Shown: positions 32,061-41,486 of the stretch, piece by piece | Position numbering within the stretch: position 1 is the stretch's first letter | How the letters are laid out: each line of letters starts with the position of its first letter | Assembly: GCA_009919275.1 (NCBI GenBank) | Contig: RGCG01000008.1 | Location: forward strand, 1 to 46,203 | Direction: 5' to 3' | DNA from: Actinomycetota bacterium | Lineage (GTDB): Bacteria; Actinomycetota; Acidimicrobiia; Acidimicrobiales; Ilumatobacteraceae | Length of the DNA: 46,203 bases | Position numbers and translations under genes: made by a program | The notes under the pieces: model-generated | The model's input: the letters and a program-made list of their open reading frames with translations, nothing else | What the model was told of the DNA's origin: nothing | The model's database searches: none

Positions 32061-33289
32061 ACGTTCTCTCCTTCCTAGCGATCGACCCGCTTCTCGACGG
32101 TGACCTGCTGTGGACCCCGCTGATCATCGTTTTGTTGAAGGTGCTCGTCGTCTTCGTGGTCGGGCTCGTGGCGACCATGTTGATGGTGTGGTTCGAGCGC
32201 AAGGCGATCGCCGGTATGCAAAACCGCATCGGTCCGAACAAGGCGGGCCCCTTCGGACTGCTCCAAACCCTGGCCGACGGAATCAAACTGTTCTTCAAGG
32301 AAGATCTTCTTCCCGAAAGAGCCGACAAGTTTGTCTTCCGGCTTGCCCCGTATCTGTCCTTCGTTCCGGCGTTCCTTGCTTTTGCAATCATCCCGCTCGG
32401 TGGAGACTTCCGCGACGGAAACGGTGGATTCGTCACCTGGTTCGGTGAAACAACGCGTGTGCAGCTCGCAGATCCGCCCATTGGCGTTCTCTTCGCGTTG
32501 GCCATCTCGTCAATCGCCGTCTACGGCATCATGCTCGCGGGTTGGTCGAGCGGCTCGAAGTATCCGCTCCTCGGCTCGGTTCGCGCGTCGGCGCAGATGG
32601 TCAGCTACGAGGCATCGCTCGGTCTCTCGCTTGCCGCGGTCATTCTCGTCTGCGGAACGCTTTCGACCAGCGGCATCGTCGACGCACAGTCATCGATTGG
32701 ATCGTGGAACCTCGTTGCAACCGGTGTCGTTCCGTTCCTCATCTTCCTCGTCTCTGCCACTGCGGAGCTGAACCGCCCACCGTTCGACCTCGTCGAGGCC
32801 GAGCAGGAACTGGTCGGCGGATTCAACACCGAGTATTCGTCGATTCGCTTCGCCCTCTTTTTCCTCGCCGAGTTCATGAACACCATCACGATGTCGGCAT
32901 TCATCGTGACCCTTTTCTTCGGCGGTCCGCAGCCGATCACGATCGGTGACACGACGTTGGACATTCCGCTCATCCCGAATGCTCTCGAGGGAACGGTGTG
33001 GCTGCTCCTCAAGGTGCTGGTGTTCCTCTACATCTACGTGTGGTTCCGTGGCACGCTTCCGCGGTTCCGCTACGACCAGCTGATGGATCTCGGATGGAAA
33101 TTCCTCATCCCCGCGTCGCTTGGCTGGTTCATGTTGCTCGCTGCACAGCGCCTTGCCGACGATCGTGGCTGGGATCAGTGGCTCGTCGTTCCTTTGTCGC
33201 TTGCGGTGATCATCATCGCGTTCATCATGATGCAGCTCGCATTCCGGTCGAGTGACCGCAACCGCGAGGCCGAGGGGGTGCAGTTCTAG
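32057..33289 (+). CDS. nuoH: NADH-quinone oxidoreductase subunit H (first copy)
   Basis: A 410-residue membrane subunit linking the quinone cavity to the proton pumps. Conserved [23 protein letters not shown] and the acidic loop [28 protein letters not shown]. About eight helices plus a C-terminal extra helix. GTG start overlapping the nuoG stop. The nuoI start motif begins with its last base (TAG-ATG). Confidence 0.95.
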   Translation: MNVLSFLAIDPLLDGDLLWTPLIIVLLKVLVVFVVGLVATMLMVWFERKAIAGMQNRIGPNKAGPFGLLQTLADGIKLFFKEDLLPERADKFVFRLAPYLSFVPAFLAFAIIPLGGDFRDGNGGFVTWFGETTRVQLADPPIGVLFALAISSIAVYGIMLAGWSSGSKYPLLGSVRASAQMVSYEASLGLSLAAVILVCGTLSTSGIVDAQSSIGSWNLVATGVVPFLIFLVSATAELNRPPFDLVEAEQELVGGFNTEYSSIRFALFFLAEFMNTITMSAFIVTLFFGGPQPITIGDTTLDIPLIPNALEGTVWLLLKVLVFLYIYVWFRGTLPRFRYDQLMDLGWKFLIPASLGWFMLLAAQRLADDRGWDQWLVVPLSLAVIIIAFIMMQLAFRSSDRNREAEGVQF

Positions 33290-33848
33290 ATGGGTTATCT
33301 CGGAGGATTCCGAAAAGCGCGACGAAAAGATCGAAAAGCCCGAGCGGCTTCACGGGCGTCACGTGCTCAACCGTTACGAAGACGGCATGGAGAAGTGCAT
33401 CGGGTGCGAACTGTGCGCCGGTGTGTGCCCGGCGAAGTGCATCTACGTGCGCGGCAAGGACAATGACCCCGCCAATCCGACCTCACCGGGTGAACGTTTC
33501 GGCTTTGTCTACGAAATCAACTATCTCCGTTGCATTCACTGCGACATGTGTGTCGAAGCGTGCCCAACCGAGGCAATCACGGAAACCAAACTGTTCGAGT
33601 TTTCCTTCACCAACCGGCGCGATGCGATCTACACGAAATCGGAATTGCTCGTCGACGACGCCGGCAAGCCGCAACACCTACCGTGGGAGGACTGGCGTCC
33701 GGGCGAGGACCAGAACACGTCGGGTTGGATGCGAGCAACCTCACCCAGTGGTGATGCCGACTTCGAGGGCGTCGTGGCATGGAGTGGCGAACTTGGTTAT
33801 GGCGTGCGTGCTGCAGAGCCGGCACAAACCGATCGGGATGGTCGCTGA
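33252..33848 (+). CDS. nuoI: NADH-quinone oxidoreductase subunit I (first copy), start region disrupted
   Basis: Peripheral subunit with clusters N6a and N6b: [12 protein letters not shown] and [12 protein letters not shown] are intact in this frame. The usual start is not. An ATG at 33290, overlapping the nuoH stop, encodes MGYLGGF, the expected NuoI opening, but in another frame; from about 33308-33314 the NuoI sequence continues in the frame given here ([25 protein letters not shown]). The amphipathic helix segment expected between them (roughly 16-17 residues, as in NuoI of mycobacteria or the second copy here) is absent. The stated start, a GTG inside nuoH, is simply where the frame opens. 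So either the gene is damaged or the assembly lost about 50 nt. Confidence 0.8.
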   Translation: MTATARPRGCSSRWVISEDSEKRDEKIEKPERLHGRHVLNRYEDGMEKCIGCELCAGVCPAKCIYVRGKDNDPANPTSPGERFGFVYEINYLRCIHCDMCVEACPTEAITETKLFEFSFTNRRDAIYTKSELLVDDAGKPQHLPWEDWRPGEDQNTSGWMRATSPSGDADFEGVVAWSGELGYGVRAAEPAQTDRDGR

Positions 33849-34391
33849 ATGGAGTTGTTTGTTTTCGTGTGCGCCGCACTCATGGTGCTCGTTGGTGCGC
33901 TCGGTGTCGTGTTGCGGTCGAATCCCGTGCACGCAGCGCTCAGCATGGTCCTCACCCTCTTCGGCATCGCGGTCTTGTTCGTTTCGCGTGAAGCGAACTT
34001 TCTCGCCGCCGTTCAGGTGATCGTGTACGCGGGCGCGATCGTTGTTTTGTTCCTCTTCGTGATCATGCTGTTGGGTGTCGACCGGGCCGAAGATCTTCGC
34101 GCCGAGCCGCTCGGCCGAATCCAGCGTCCGCTCGCGATCGCCCTTGGACTCGGAGTGTTCGCGGTCCTCACAACCGCGGTCGTCCGCGCACGCGAGTCGC
34201 TGAGGTTCAAGGGCGAGGGCATTCAGACCGCTTCCCTCGAAGACCCCGACGGGAACATCCGCCAGATCGCCCGATCCATTTTCGGTAACTATGTCGTTGC
34301 CTTCGAGTTGACCTCGGTACTCCTGATTGTTGCGGTCGTGGGCACCGTCGTTCTCGCCCGTCGCCGCAAGTCCGACAGGACTTCGGCATGA
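33849..34391 (+). CDS. nuoJ: NADH-quinone oxidoreductase subunit J (first copy)
   Basis: A 180-residue membrane subunit with about five helices. The VQVIVYAGAIVVLFLFVIMLLG helix contains the conserved pi-bulge region. Starts on the nucleotide after the nuoI stop and overlaps nuoK by 4 nt (ATGA). Confidence 0.93.
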   Translation: MELFVFVCAALMVLVGALGVVLRSNPVHAALSMVLTLFGIAVLFVSREANFLAAVQVIVYAGAIVVLFLFVIMLLGVDRAEDLRAEPLGRIQRPLAIALGLGVFAVLTTAVVRARESLRFKGEGIQTASLEDPDGNIRQIARSIFGNYVVAFELTSVLLIVAVVGTVVLARRRKSDRTSA

Positions 34392-34708
34392 TCGCAGCTG
34401 CAGTGGTGCCGACCACCACCTGGTACCTGGTCCTCGGGGCCGGCCTCTTTGCGATCGGCATGATCGGCGTTCTCGTTCGCCGCAACCCGCTCATCATGTT
34501 CATGTGCATCGAACTCATGCTGAACGCCGTCAACCTGACGTTCGTTGCGCTCGCCACCGAGCTCACCGACATCAACGGTCAGACGGCCGTGTTCTTCGTT
34601 CTCGTCGTCGCCGCGGCCGAGGTTGTCGTCGGTCTGGGAATCATCGTGTCCATCATGCGTCGCCGTCAGCAGGCGACAGCCGACGATCTCGCAGCGCTGA
34701 AGGGGTAG
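34388..34708 (+). CDS. nuoK: NADH-quinone oxidoreductase subunit K (first copy)
   Basis: A 106-residue three-helix subunit related to MrpC. The conserved acidic residues lie in MCIELMLNAVNL and AAAEVVVGL. It overlaps nuoJ by 4 nt; nuoL starts 4 nt later. Confidence 0.94.
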   Translation: MIAAAVVPTTTWYLVLGAGLFAIGMIGVLVRRNPLIMFMCIELMLNAVNLTFVALATELTDINGQTAVFFVLVVAAAEVVVGLGIIVSIMRRRQQATADDLAALKG

Positions 34709-34712
34709 CTCC

Positions 34713-36623
34713 ATGCTCGACGTCGTCTGGTTGATCCCCGCCCTCCCGCTTGCCGGGTTCGTCATCCTCGTGTTGTTCGGGCGACGACTGGGCGAGCCCC
34801 GCGCCGGCTACCTCGCTGCAGCCATGTGCGGTGGAGGTTTCGTCGTCACCGCCCTCACATTCTTCGACATGTTGTCAAAGAATGCAGAAGAGCGGTCGCA
34901 CGTCGTCGACTTGTTCACGTGGATTCCGGTGGGTTCGCTCGAAGTCAAAATGGCGTTCCTCGCCGATCCGCTGTCGATCACCATGGCACTCTTCGTCACC
35001 GGAATTGGCACGCTCATCCATCTCTATGCCGTGGGCTACATGCACGGAGATCCGAAATTCTCGAAGTTCTTCATCTATCTCAACTTGTTCGCGTTTTCGA
35101 TGCTGATGCTCGTTCTCGGCGAGAACCTGCTCGTCACCTTCCTCGGTTGGGAGGGAGTCGGAACGTGTTCGTACTTCCTCATTTCCTTCTGGCACACCCG
35201 CGAGAGTGCAGCGACCGCGGGCAAGAAGGCCTTCGTCACCAACCGTGTGGGTGACTGGGGCGTGATGACCGCGATGTTTCTCGCCTTTGCCTCGGTCGGA
35301 ACGCTGTCGTACAAGGGAATCAATGATGCGGCAATCGGCGGCTCGCTCAGTCAGGTGACGGCGACGGCGATCGCACTCATGCTGTTCGTCGGAGCCTGCG
35401 GCAAGAGCGCCCAGCTGCCCCTCTACATCTGGTTGCCCGACGCGATGGAAGGTCCCACTCCGGTATCCGCTCTCATCCACGCTGCGACCATGGTGACCGC
35501 GGGCGTGTTCTTGATGACGCGAATGAACCCCGTCATCCACGAGGCGTACACCTGGGCACCGATGATCATCGCGGTGGTCGGAGCGGCAACGGCGCTCTTT
35601 GCGGCAACAATCGCCGTCGCGCAGAACGACATCAAGAAAGTGCTGGCGTATTCCACGGTCTCGCAACTGGGTTACATGTTCCTTGCGGTCGGGTCGGGTG
35701 CCTACGTTGCGGCGATCTTCCACATGGTGACCCACGCCTTCTTCAAGGCGCTTCTCTTCCTGGGTTCGGGTTCGGTCATCCACGGCATGCACCACGAACA
35801 GGACATGCGTCGCATGGGGGCACTGCGCAAACTGATGCCGGTCACGGCGGTCACCTTCATCATCGGCTGGCTGGCAATTGCCGGCGTTCCGCCGTTCGCC
35901 GGGTTCTGGTCGAAAGACGAAATTCTCCTCTACGTGTACGCCAACAACCGGGCGCTCTATGTGGTGGGTTTGGTGACCGCGTTGCTCACCGCGTTCTACA
36001 TGACCCGCCAGGTCATCATGGTGTTCTTCGGTGAGGCTCGCTGGAACGACCACAGCGAAGAACACGGTGCGCACGGAGACTTCAAACCCCACGAGAGCCC
36101 GAAAATCATGTTGCTCCCGCTCGTCGTTCTCGCCGGTCTTTCCATCGTCGGCGGCGCCCTGCAGTTGCCGTTCACCAAGGACCTCCACTTCCTCGAGAAG
36201 TGGCTTGAACCGGTCATCGAGCACGGAGAGGCGAGCATCAAGGGCTCGTGGGCGTACGACAACAAGTACGTCCTCATGGGGGTGGCAATCGTCGTCGCGC
36301 TCGCCGGAATCGCGGCAGCGGTGTCGGTGTACGCCAAGAAGAAAGTGAAGGCGATCGAGCCCGAGATCCTCGCGAACGGTTGGTTCTACGACCGTCTCGT
36401 CTCGAACTTCATGGGTGGACCCGGCCGCAAGGCATTCGACGTCGTCGCATGGACCGACGCGAACGTCATCGACGGAGCGGTGCGCGGAACCGGAGTGGCC
36501 GTTCGATCGGCAAGCGGTGTCACGCGCCGTCTCCAGAGCGGGTTCGTCCGGGCGTACGCGGCGATCATTGCGGTGGCCGTTCTCGTGATGCTCGTTTGGT
36601 TCGTCTACAGGGGGATTGCCTGA
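34713..36623 (+). CDS. nuoL: NADH-quinone oxidoreductase subunit L (first copy)
   Basis: A 636-residue antiporter-like proton-pumping subunit with about 16 helices including the C-terminal lateral-helix region. Conserved LLVTFLGWEGVGTCSYFLI (the key Glu), KSAQLPLYIWLPDAMEGPTPVSALIHAATMVTAGVFL and the Lys of VAQNDIKKVLAYSTVSQLGYM. Full length with no sign of loss. Stop overlaps nuoM (TGATG). Confidence 0.96.
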   Translation: MLDVVWLIPALPLAGFVILVLFGRRLGEPRAGYLAAAMCGGGFVVTALTFFDMLSKNAEERSHVVDLFTWIPVGSLEVKMAFLADPLSITMALFVTGIGTLIHLYAVGYMHGDPKFSKFFIYLNLFAFSMLMLVLGENLLVTFLGWEGVGTCSYFLISFWHTRESAATAGKKAFVTNRVGDWGVMTAMFLAFASVGTLSYKGINDAAIGGSLSQVTATAIALMLFVGACGKSAQLPLYIWLPDAMEGPTPVSALIHAATMVTAGVFLMTRMNPVIHEAYTWAPMIIAVVGAATALFAATIAVAQNDIKKVLAYSTVSQLGYMFLAVGSGAYVAAIFHMVTHAFFKALLFLGSGSVIHGMHHEQDMRRMGALRKLMPVTAVTFIIGWLAIAGVPPFAGFWSKDEILLYVYANNRALYVVGLVTALLTAFYMTRQVIMVFFGEARWNDHSEEHGAHGDFKPHESPKIMLLPLVVLAGLSIVGGALQLPFTKDLHFLEKWLEPVIEHGEASIKGSWAYDNKYVLMGVAIVVALAGIAAAVSVYAKKKVKAIEPEILANGWFYDRLVSNFMGGPGRKAFDVVAWTDANVIDGAVRGTGVAVRSASGVTRRLQSGFVRAYAAIIAVAVLVMLVWFVYRGIA

Positions 36624-38230
36624 TGTTTGCCGCAGAAGCAGCTCGTGGCGCGAGTCTCTCGTTTCCGATTCTGACCGCGCTGGTTCTCGTTCCGGCGATC
36701 GGTGGCATCCTCACCATTCTCACGAGCAACCGTCGGCCCGAGTCGACCAAGTTCGTTGCCCTCGTTGCCAGCACCGTGACGGCGGGACTCAGCATCTGGC
36801 TTCTTTCCTCTTTTGAGACTGCCGATGCCGGTTTCCAATTCGTATCGCAACACCCGTGGATTCGCGATTGGGGGATTGGTTGGCACGTTGGTGTCGATGG
36901 AATCTCCCTCTTCCTCGTCGTGCTGACGGGCCTGCTGTTTCCGCTCGTCATTGCCGGTGTCGACCCGCACCACGATCACAAGCGCTACCTCGGATGGATG
37001 CTCGTGCTTGAAGCCGGGGTGATGGGAAGCTTCATCAGCCTCGATCTCTTCCTCTTCTTCCTGTTCTTCGAGATCGTTCTCGTGCCCATGTATTTCCTCA
37101 TCGGCGGCTGGGGTTACGACAAGCGCATTTACGCCGCGACAAAATTCTTCCTCTACACGATGTTCGGGTCGGCATTCATGCTGGTTGGCATCATTGCCAC
37201 TGCCGTTCTTGCGAAGAACAGCCTCGGCTACGTCACATTCGACCTCGTGAAACTCGGCGAGGGCGCCGACTTCGCAACTTCGACGGGACGCTGGCTGTTC
37301 ATGGCCTTCGCCATCGCATTCGCCGTCAAGGTGCCGCTCTTCCCGTTGCACACGTGGCTGCCCGATGCACACACCCAGGCACCGACCGGTGGTTCGGTCA
37401 TTCTCGCCGGTGTTCTGTTGAAGTTGGGAACGTACGGCTTTCTCCGTTTCGGGCTCTATCTGTTCCCTGAAGCCTCGGTGTGGGCGCGTCCGCTTTTCCT
37501 CACCCTCGCAGTGGTTGGCATCCTCTGGGGTGCGATCGCAGCCACGATGCAAAAGGACCTGAAACGACTCGTTGCCTACTCGTCCGTTGCGCACCTTGGT
37601 TTCATCGTCCTCGGCACGTTTGCCTTCACCTCGCAGGCGATCACCGGCGGTGTCATGCAGATGGTGAACCACGGTGTATCCACAGGGGCGCTCTTCTTGT
37701 TGGTCGGCATGATCTACGAACGCCGCCACACCCGTGAGATTTCGGAGCTCAAGGGTTTGCAGAGTGTTGCGCCAATCTTCGCCGCCGCCTTCATGGTGGT
37801 CATGCTCTCGTCGATCGGAGTTCCCGGCCTCAATGGGTTCGTCGGCGAGTTCCTCATCCTCATCGGGTCATTCGGCAACGCCCGTTGGTGGGTCGTCGTC
37901 GGTGCCACGGGCGTGATTCTCGCGGCGCTCTACCTGTTGTGGGCTTACCAGCGCGTGTTCCACGGTGAGCCCGACGAGGCAAACTCGTCATTCGAAGAAT
38001 TGCGTCCGCGTGAAGGGATGCTCCTTCTTGCCTTCATTGCGGCGATCGTCTTCACCGGTGTTTTCCCGAAGCCGATGCTCGACCGCATCGAGCCCAGCGT
38101 GAAGGCGCTTGTCACCCACGTCGAAGAACGCACGGGGCGCGAGCTCGAGTTCACCGAGAAGGAAATCGCTCCCGTCGACCACTCTGCCGACAAGAAGTCG
38201 GATGAGAAGTCCGAAGGGCACGGAGGCTGA
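36623..38230 (+). CDS. nuoM: NADH-quinone oxidoreductase subunit M (first copy)
   Basis: A 535-residue antiporter-like pump subunit with about 14 helices: LFLFFLFFEIVLVPMYFLIGGWG (key Glu), KVPLFPLHTWLPDAHTQAPTGGSVILAGVLLKLGTYG and MQKDLKRLVAYSSVAHLGF. The charged C-terminal tail (KKSDEKSEGHGG) is unusual but the gene is complete. nuoN starts 2 nt later. Confidence 0.96.
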   Translation: MFAAEAARGASLSFPILTALVLVPAIGGILTILTSNRRPESTKFVALVASTVTAGLSIWLLSSFETADAGFQFVSQHPWIRDWGIGWHVGVDGISLFLVVLTGLLFPLVIAGVDPHHDHKRYLGWMLVLEAGVMGSFISLDLFLFFLFFEIVLVPMYFLIGGWGYDKRIYAATKFFLYTMFGSAFMLVGIIATAVLAKNSLGYVTFDLVKLGEGADFATSTGRWLFMAFAIAFAVKVPLFPLHTWLPDAHTQAPTGGSVILAGVLLKLGTYGFLRFGLYLFPEASVWARPLFLTLAVVGILWGAIAATMQKDLKRLVAYSSVAHLGFIVLGTFAFTSQAITGGVMQMVNHGVSTGALFLLVGMIYERRHTREISELKGLQSVAPIFAAAFMVVMLSSIGVPGLNGFVGEFLILIGSFGNARWWVVVGATGVILAALYLLWAYQRVFHGEPDEANSSFEELRPREGMLLLAFIAAIVFTGVFPKPMLDRIEPSVKALVTHVEERTGRELEFTEKEIAPVDHSADKKSDEKSEGHGG

Positions 38231-38232
38231 GC

Positions 38233-39662
38233 ATGTTCGCAGCAGAAACCCTGGTCGGACCTTCGATTCCCTGGTTCACACTCAGCCCGCTCCTCACCCT
38301 GCTGGCCGGTGCATGCATTCTCATGTTGTTCGGCTCGCTTCTTCCGCAGTGGCCGCGGGGTCTGTACGGCGTCGTCAGTTCTGCGACAGCGGCAACCGCA
38401 ATCGTTCTTTGCTTCTTCTTGTGGGACAACTTGAGTGACGGGAAGCCCGAAACGATCATTGGTGACGCCTTGGCGTTCGATCATTTCGCCGTTCTGGGCA
38501 CGATCACCATCTGCGTCGCGGTACTGCTGGCCAGCCTGACGACGAGCGACTACCTGGTCCGCGAAGACGAGGACGGGCCGGAACTGTTCGTGCTGTATCT
38601 GACGGCTGCGATCGGTGGCATCGCAACCGGCGGCGCGAGGAAAGTCAAGAAGCCGGACTCAAGTACTTCATCCTCGGTGGGTTTTCCTCGGCGTTCTTCC
38701 TCTACGGCATCGCGTTGATTTACGGCGCAACCAGCCACACGAACCTCGGACGCATCATGGAAACACTGTCGACGACACAGGTGTTCCCGCGCAACGACGT
38801 GCTGTTGTTGGTGGGAATCGGTCTCCTGCTCGTCGGTCTCGCGTTCAAGGTCGCGGCGGTTCCGTTCCAAGTGTGGACACCCGATGTGTACCAGGGTGCT
38901 CCCACGCCCGTGACCTCGTTCATGGCTTCGGCGGGGAAGACGGCTGCGTTCGCGGCATTTCTGCGCATCAGCGTCACGGCTCTCGAAAGCCGCGTCGATG
39001 ACTGGCGACCCGTGGTGTGGGTGCTGGCGGTGCTCAGCCTCGTCGTCGGTTCGGTACTGGCCGTCACGCAGACCAACGTGAAGCGCATGCTCGCTTACTC
39101 GTCGATCAGTCACGCCGGCTTCATTCTTCTCGGGGTCGAAGCTGCCTCGCACACGACCTCGCCGAACGCCGGCGACGGAATCGCGTCAGCGATGACGTAC
39201 CTGCTGCTCTACACCGTGCTCGTCATCGGAACATTCACCATCGTCGGTCTCGTGTCGGGCAAGGGCGATGCCGCGTCGAACCTCGCCGACCTGCGCGGTC
39301 TCGGACGCCGTCGTCCGGCTCTTGCTCTCGCGCTCACCGTCTTCTTGCTCGCACAAGCAGGCATGCCGCTCACATCGGGCTTCGTCGCGAAGTTCGGTGT
39401 CATTCAGGCTTCGATCGAAACGCGCAGTTATGCGATCGCCATCATCGCGATGCTCGCCTCCGTCATCGGTGCGTATCTCTACCTCCGCATCATGGTGAGC
39501 GCGTGGATGGAAGACGCCGAAGGGACCGATGCTGCGCCGCGAGTGCCGTTTTTTTCCGGACTCGCGGTCACGGCGGCCGTTGTCTTCACGCTGGTCGTTG
39601 GTGTTGTGCCCGGTTGGCTGCTCGATGCAACCCGCCAGGTGATCACCCTTGCCGGACGCTGA
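38233..39662 (+). pseudogene. nuoN: NADH-quinone oxidoreductase subunit N (first copy), frame disrupted by internal loss
   Basis: Third antiporter-like pump subunit, in two frames. An N-terminal part (38233-38718 frame) is normal NuoN up to FVLYLTAAIGGI, then becomes nonsense. A C-terminal part is readable as NuoN from about 38630 (EESQEAGLKYFILGGFSSAFFLYG) and remains open to 39662, with AFKVAAVPFQVWTPDVYQGAPTPVTSFMA and VKRMLAYSSISHAGF. The expected stretch between them, about 25-30 residues including the helix with the conserved proton-path Glu (pattern LFLxLE), is missing, and the loss is not a multiple of three (length 1 modulo 3). Junction about 38619-38630. If real, this copy cannot make a full pump subunit; an assembly deletion is as likely. 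Confidence 0.85.
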
Positions 39663-39665
39663 GCG

Positions 39666-40726
39666 TCAGCGCTCGAGTTCTTCGATTTCGTAGCCCGCAC
39701 GACGCGCGGCTTCGACGACGATGTCGGCGTGCTCGGTGCCGCGGGTTTCAAGAACGATTTGCACCCCAGTCTCGCGGACGTGCAGATCGACGCCCTCGCG
39801 AACGTGTTCGACTTCGATCAGGTTCGCTCCTTGCCCCGCAAGCAGTGTGAGCAGGTTGGCGAGGCCGCCCGGGCGGTCGGGGATGCGGGCAAAGATGAGG
39901 AGACGTCGACCGGCCTGCGTTTCGTGACGGCGAACGAGACCGGGAAGAAGACCGAGGTCAACGTTGCCGCCGGAGAGAACGACACACGTGATGCCATCGG
40001 TCGCCGGGCGGACCAGTCCGCGCATCAGCGCCGAAGCACCGACAGCACCACCTCCCTCGACCAGAAGTTTTCCGCGCTCCATCAGGAGAATCATCGCGTC
40101 GGCGACGTCGTCTTCTTCCACGACGACGATGTCATCGACGAATTCCTCGATGATCGGCCGAGTGACCACTCCCGGTTTCTTGACGGCGATTCCGTCGGCA
40201 AGCGTGACGACGGGACCCTCGGGTGCGGGAAGGTGCGCGTAGGGGGCGCACGCACTGACCTGCACCCCGATCACCTTGATGCGGGGGTTGTGGGTCTTGA
40301 GTGCGATGGCGGCTCCACCCGTGAGGCCACCACCCCCGAGAGGAATGATCACGGTGCGCAGGTCGGCAATGTCTTCCACCAGTTCAAGACCGAGTGTCGC
40401 CTGGCCCGCGACCACCGCCGGGTCGTCGTACGGGTGGCAGAAGTTCATGCCCGTTGCCGCGGCGCGTTCCTTTGCCAGCGCAACCGCGTTGTCGAGGGAG
40501 TCACCACCCTCGGAAATCGTTGCGCCGTAGCCGCGACACGCGGCGATCTTCGAAATCGACGCACCCGCGGGCACGAAGATCTCACAGGAGATCCCGTTGA
40601 CCTGAGCTTGCCGCCGCACAAGGAACTGAGCGCGGCCGACTCGGTGACGGGAGTTCGCTTGACGTATGCCGCACCTGCCGCACGTGCAGCGAGGATCTCG
40701 TCGCGAGAGATTGGTGCCGACCCCAT
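39666..40726 (-). pseudogene. ilvA: Threonine ammonia-lyase (dehydratase), frame disrupted by internal loss
   Basis: PLP enzyme that deaminates threonine to 2-oxobutanoate. The start is sound: ATG at 40726, then SRDEILAARAAGAAYVKRTPVTESAALSSLCGGK. At about 40602-40612 the frame breaks; the matching downstream sequence (QVNGISCEIFVPAGASISKIAACRGYGATI) is in another frame and continues to 39666, with the glycine loop IPLGGGGLTGG and a C-terminal ACT domain (RRLLIFARIPDRPGGLANLL). The missing piece, roughly 40 residues, should hold the PLP lysine (S-F-K-x-R-G) and SAGNHAQ, so no product of this sequence could be active. Lost length is 1 modulo 3. It converges on nuoN with 3 nt between the stops; a small GAGCG-TCAG-CGCTC hairpin covers the ends. 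Confidence 0.85.
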
Positions 40727-40733
40727 TCAGAAT

Positions 40734-40740
40734 TACCGTA
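40734..40740. promoter_or_regulatory. Overlapping divergent -10 boxes (TACCGTA)
   Basis: On the plus strand TACCGT (40734-40739) is followed by 6 nt and the amidotransferase GTG. On the minus strand TACGGT (40740-40735) is followed by 8 nt and the threonine dehydratase ATG. The two hexamers overlap in 5 of 6 bases, and the start codons are only 19 nt apart. Confidence 0.55.
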
Positions 40741-40745
40741 CCCCT

Positions 40746-41432
40746 GTGCGCGCGATCATCATTGCCAACCACGCCGACGCTGACGGCGGAGTGGTGGCCG
40801 AGCGTTTCGGCGAGTTGGGGTGGGACTTCTCGCTCTGGAGCCGGGAAGACGCACACAACTGGAGCGACCTTCCCGACGACGTCGGCCTCGTTGTCCCGCT
40901 CGGGTCGGATTGGTCGGTCTACTGGGACGACATCGCTGCCTTCGTCGCCGGCGAGGCCCGGATTCTGGGCATTGCTCACCGGCGCGGGACCCCAATATTC
41001 GGGATCTGCTTTGGTGGCCAGATGTTGGCCCACGCCCTCGGCGGGCGGGTCGAGCGGGCCGCCGCCCCCGAAATCGGGTGGTTCGCGGTGGCCGCAAGCC
41101 CCGAAAACACCTCGGTTTTCGCCGAAAACCCCTGGTTTCAGTGGCATTACGACCGTTTCACCCCGCCACCGGGGGCCAGAGAGCTGGCGAGCGGGCCACA
41201 AGGGTGCCAGGCCTTTGTTCTCGGGTCGAGCCTCGGGGTCCAGTTTCATCCGGAGATCACCCCTGCGATTGTCGAGCGCTGGTCGTCGGGTGCCGGTGCA
41301 GAGGAACTCGCCCGAGTGGGCCGCGATCCCTCGGCACTCGTGTCGGATACCAATTCACATGCGCACGTGTCCGCCGGTGCAGCGCGTCGGCTCGTCGACT
41401 GGTTCGTTGAGCACTGCATGACCCCGCGCTGA
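40746..41432 (+). CDS. Class I glutamine amidotransferase (GATase1) domain protein
   Basis: A 228-residue single-domain protein. Nucleophile Cys88 in FGICFGGQML and the His168/Glu170 pair in GVQFHPEIT make a complete catalytic triad, so it should hydrolyse glutamine. It resembles the stand-alone GMP synthase-like amidotransferases used for side-chain or small-molecule amination; the acceptor is unknown. The GTG at 40746 is set by the TACCGT box. A far longer plus-strand reading through the antisense of ilvA is not a fusion. It stands between the two nuo operons without obvious relation to them. Confidence 0.88.
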   Translation: MRAIIIANHADADGGVVAERFGELGWDFSLWSREDAHNWSDLPDDVGLVVPLGSDWSVYWDDIAAFVAGEARILGIAHRRGTPIFGICFGGQMLAHALGGRVERAAAPEIGWFAVAASPENTSVFAENPWFQWHYDRFTPPPGARELASGPQGCQAFVLGSSLGVQFHPEITPAIVERWSSGAGAEELARVGRDPSALVSDTNSHAHVSAGAARRLVDWFVEHCMTPR

Positions 41433-41480
41433 CACCCGCCGATTCCGGAGTTTGTTTCACGCCAGACGGGGGGTGAGTAG

Positions 41481-41486
41481 TAGTTT
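41481..41486 (+). promoter_or_regulatory. Possible -10 box of the second nuo operon (TAGTTT)
   Basis: TAGTTT is followed by 8 nt (CGGGGGCG) and the nuoA ATG. The spacer also contains a G-run that could act as a ribosome site, so leaderless or short-leader use are both possible. Confidence 0.4.

Noticed and set aside
34875..36224. Minus-strand reading frame of 449 residues opposite nuoL
   Set aside because: His/Arg/Glu-rich antisense composition, no domain, no promoter; a shadow of nuoL.
38600..38720. Programmed ribosomal frameshift in nuoN (and similarly nuoI and ilvA)
   Set aside because: No slippery heptamer at the junctions, and conserved residues are missing, which slippage cannot restore.
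39729..41432. Long plus-strand reading frame that seems to fuse about 340 residues to the amidotransferase
   Set aside because: The first part is the antisense of threonine dehydratase, which has clear homology on the minus strand; the amidotransferase starts at the GTG at 40746 with its own -10 box.
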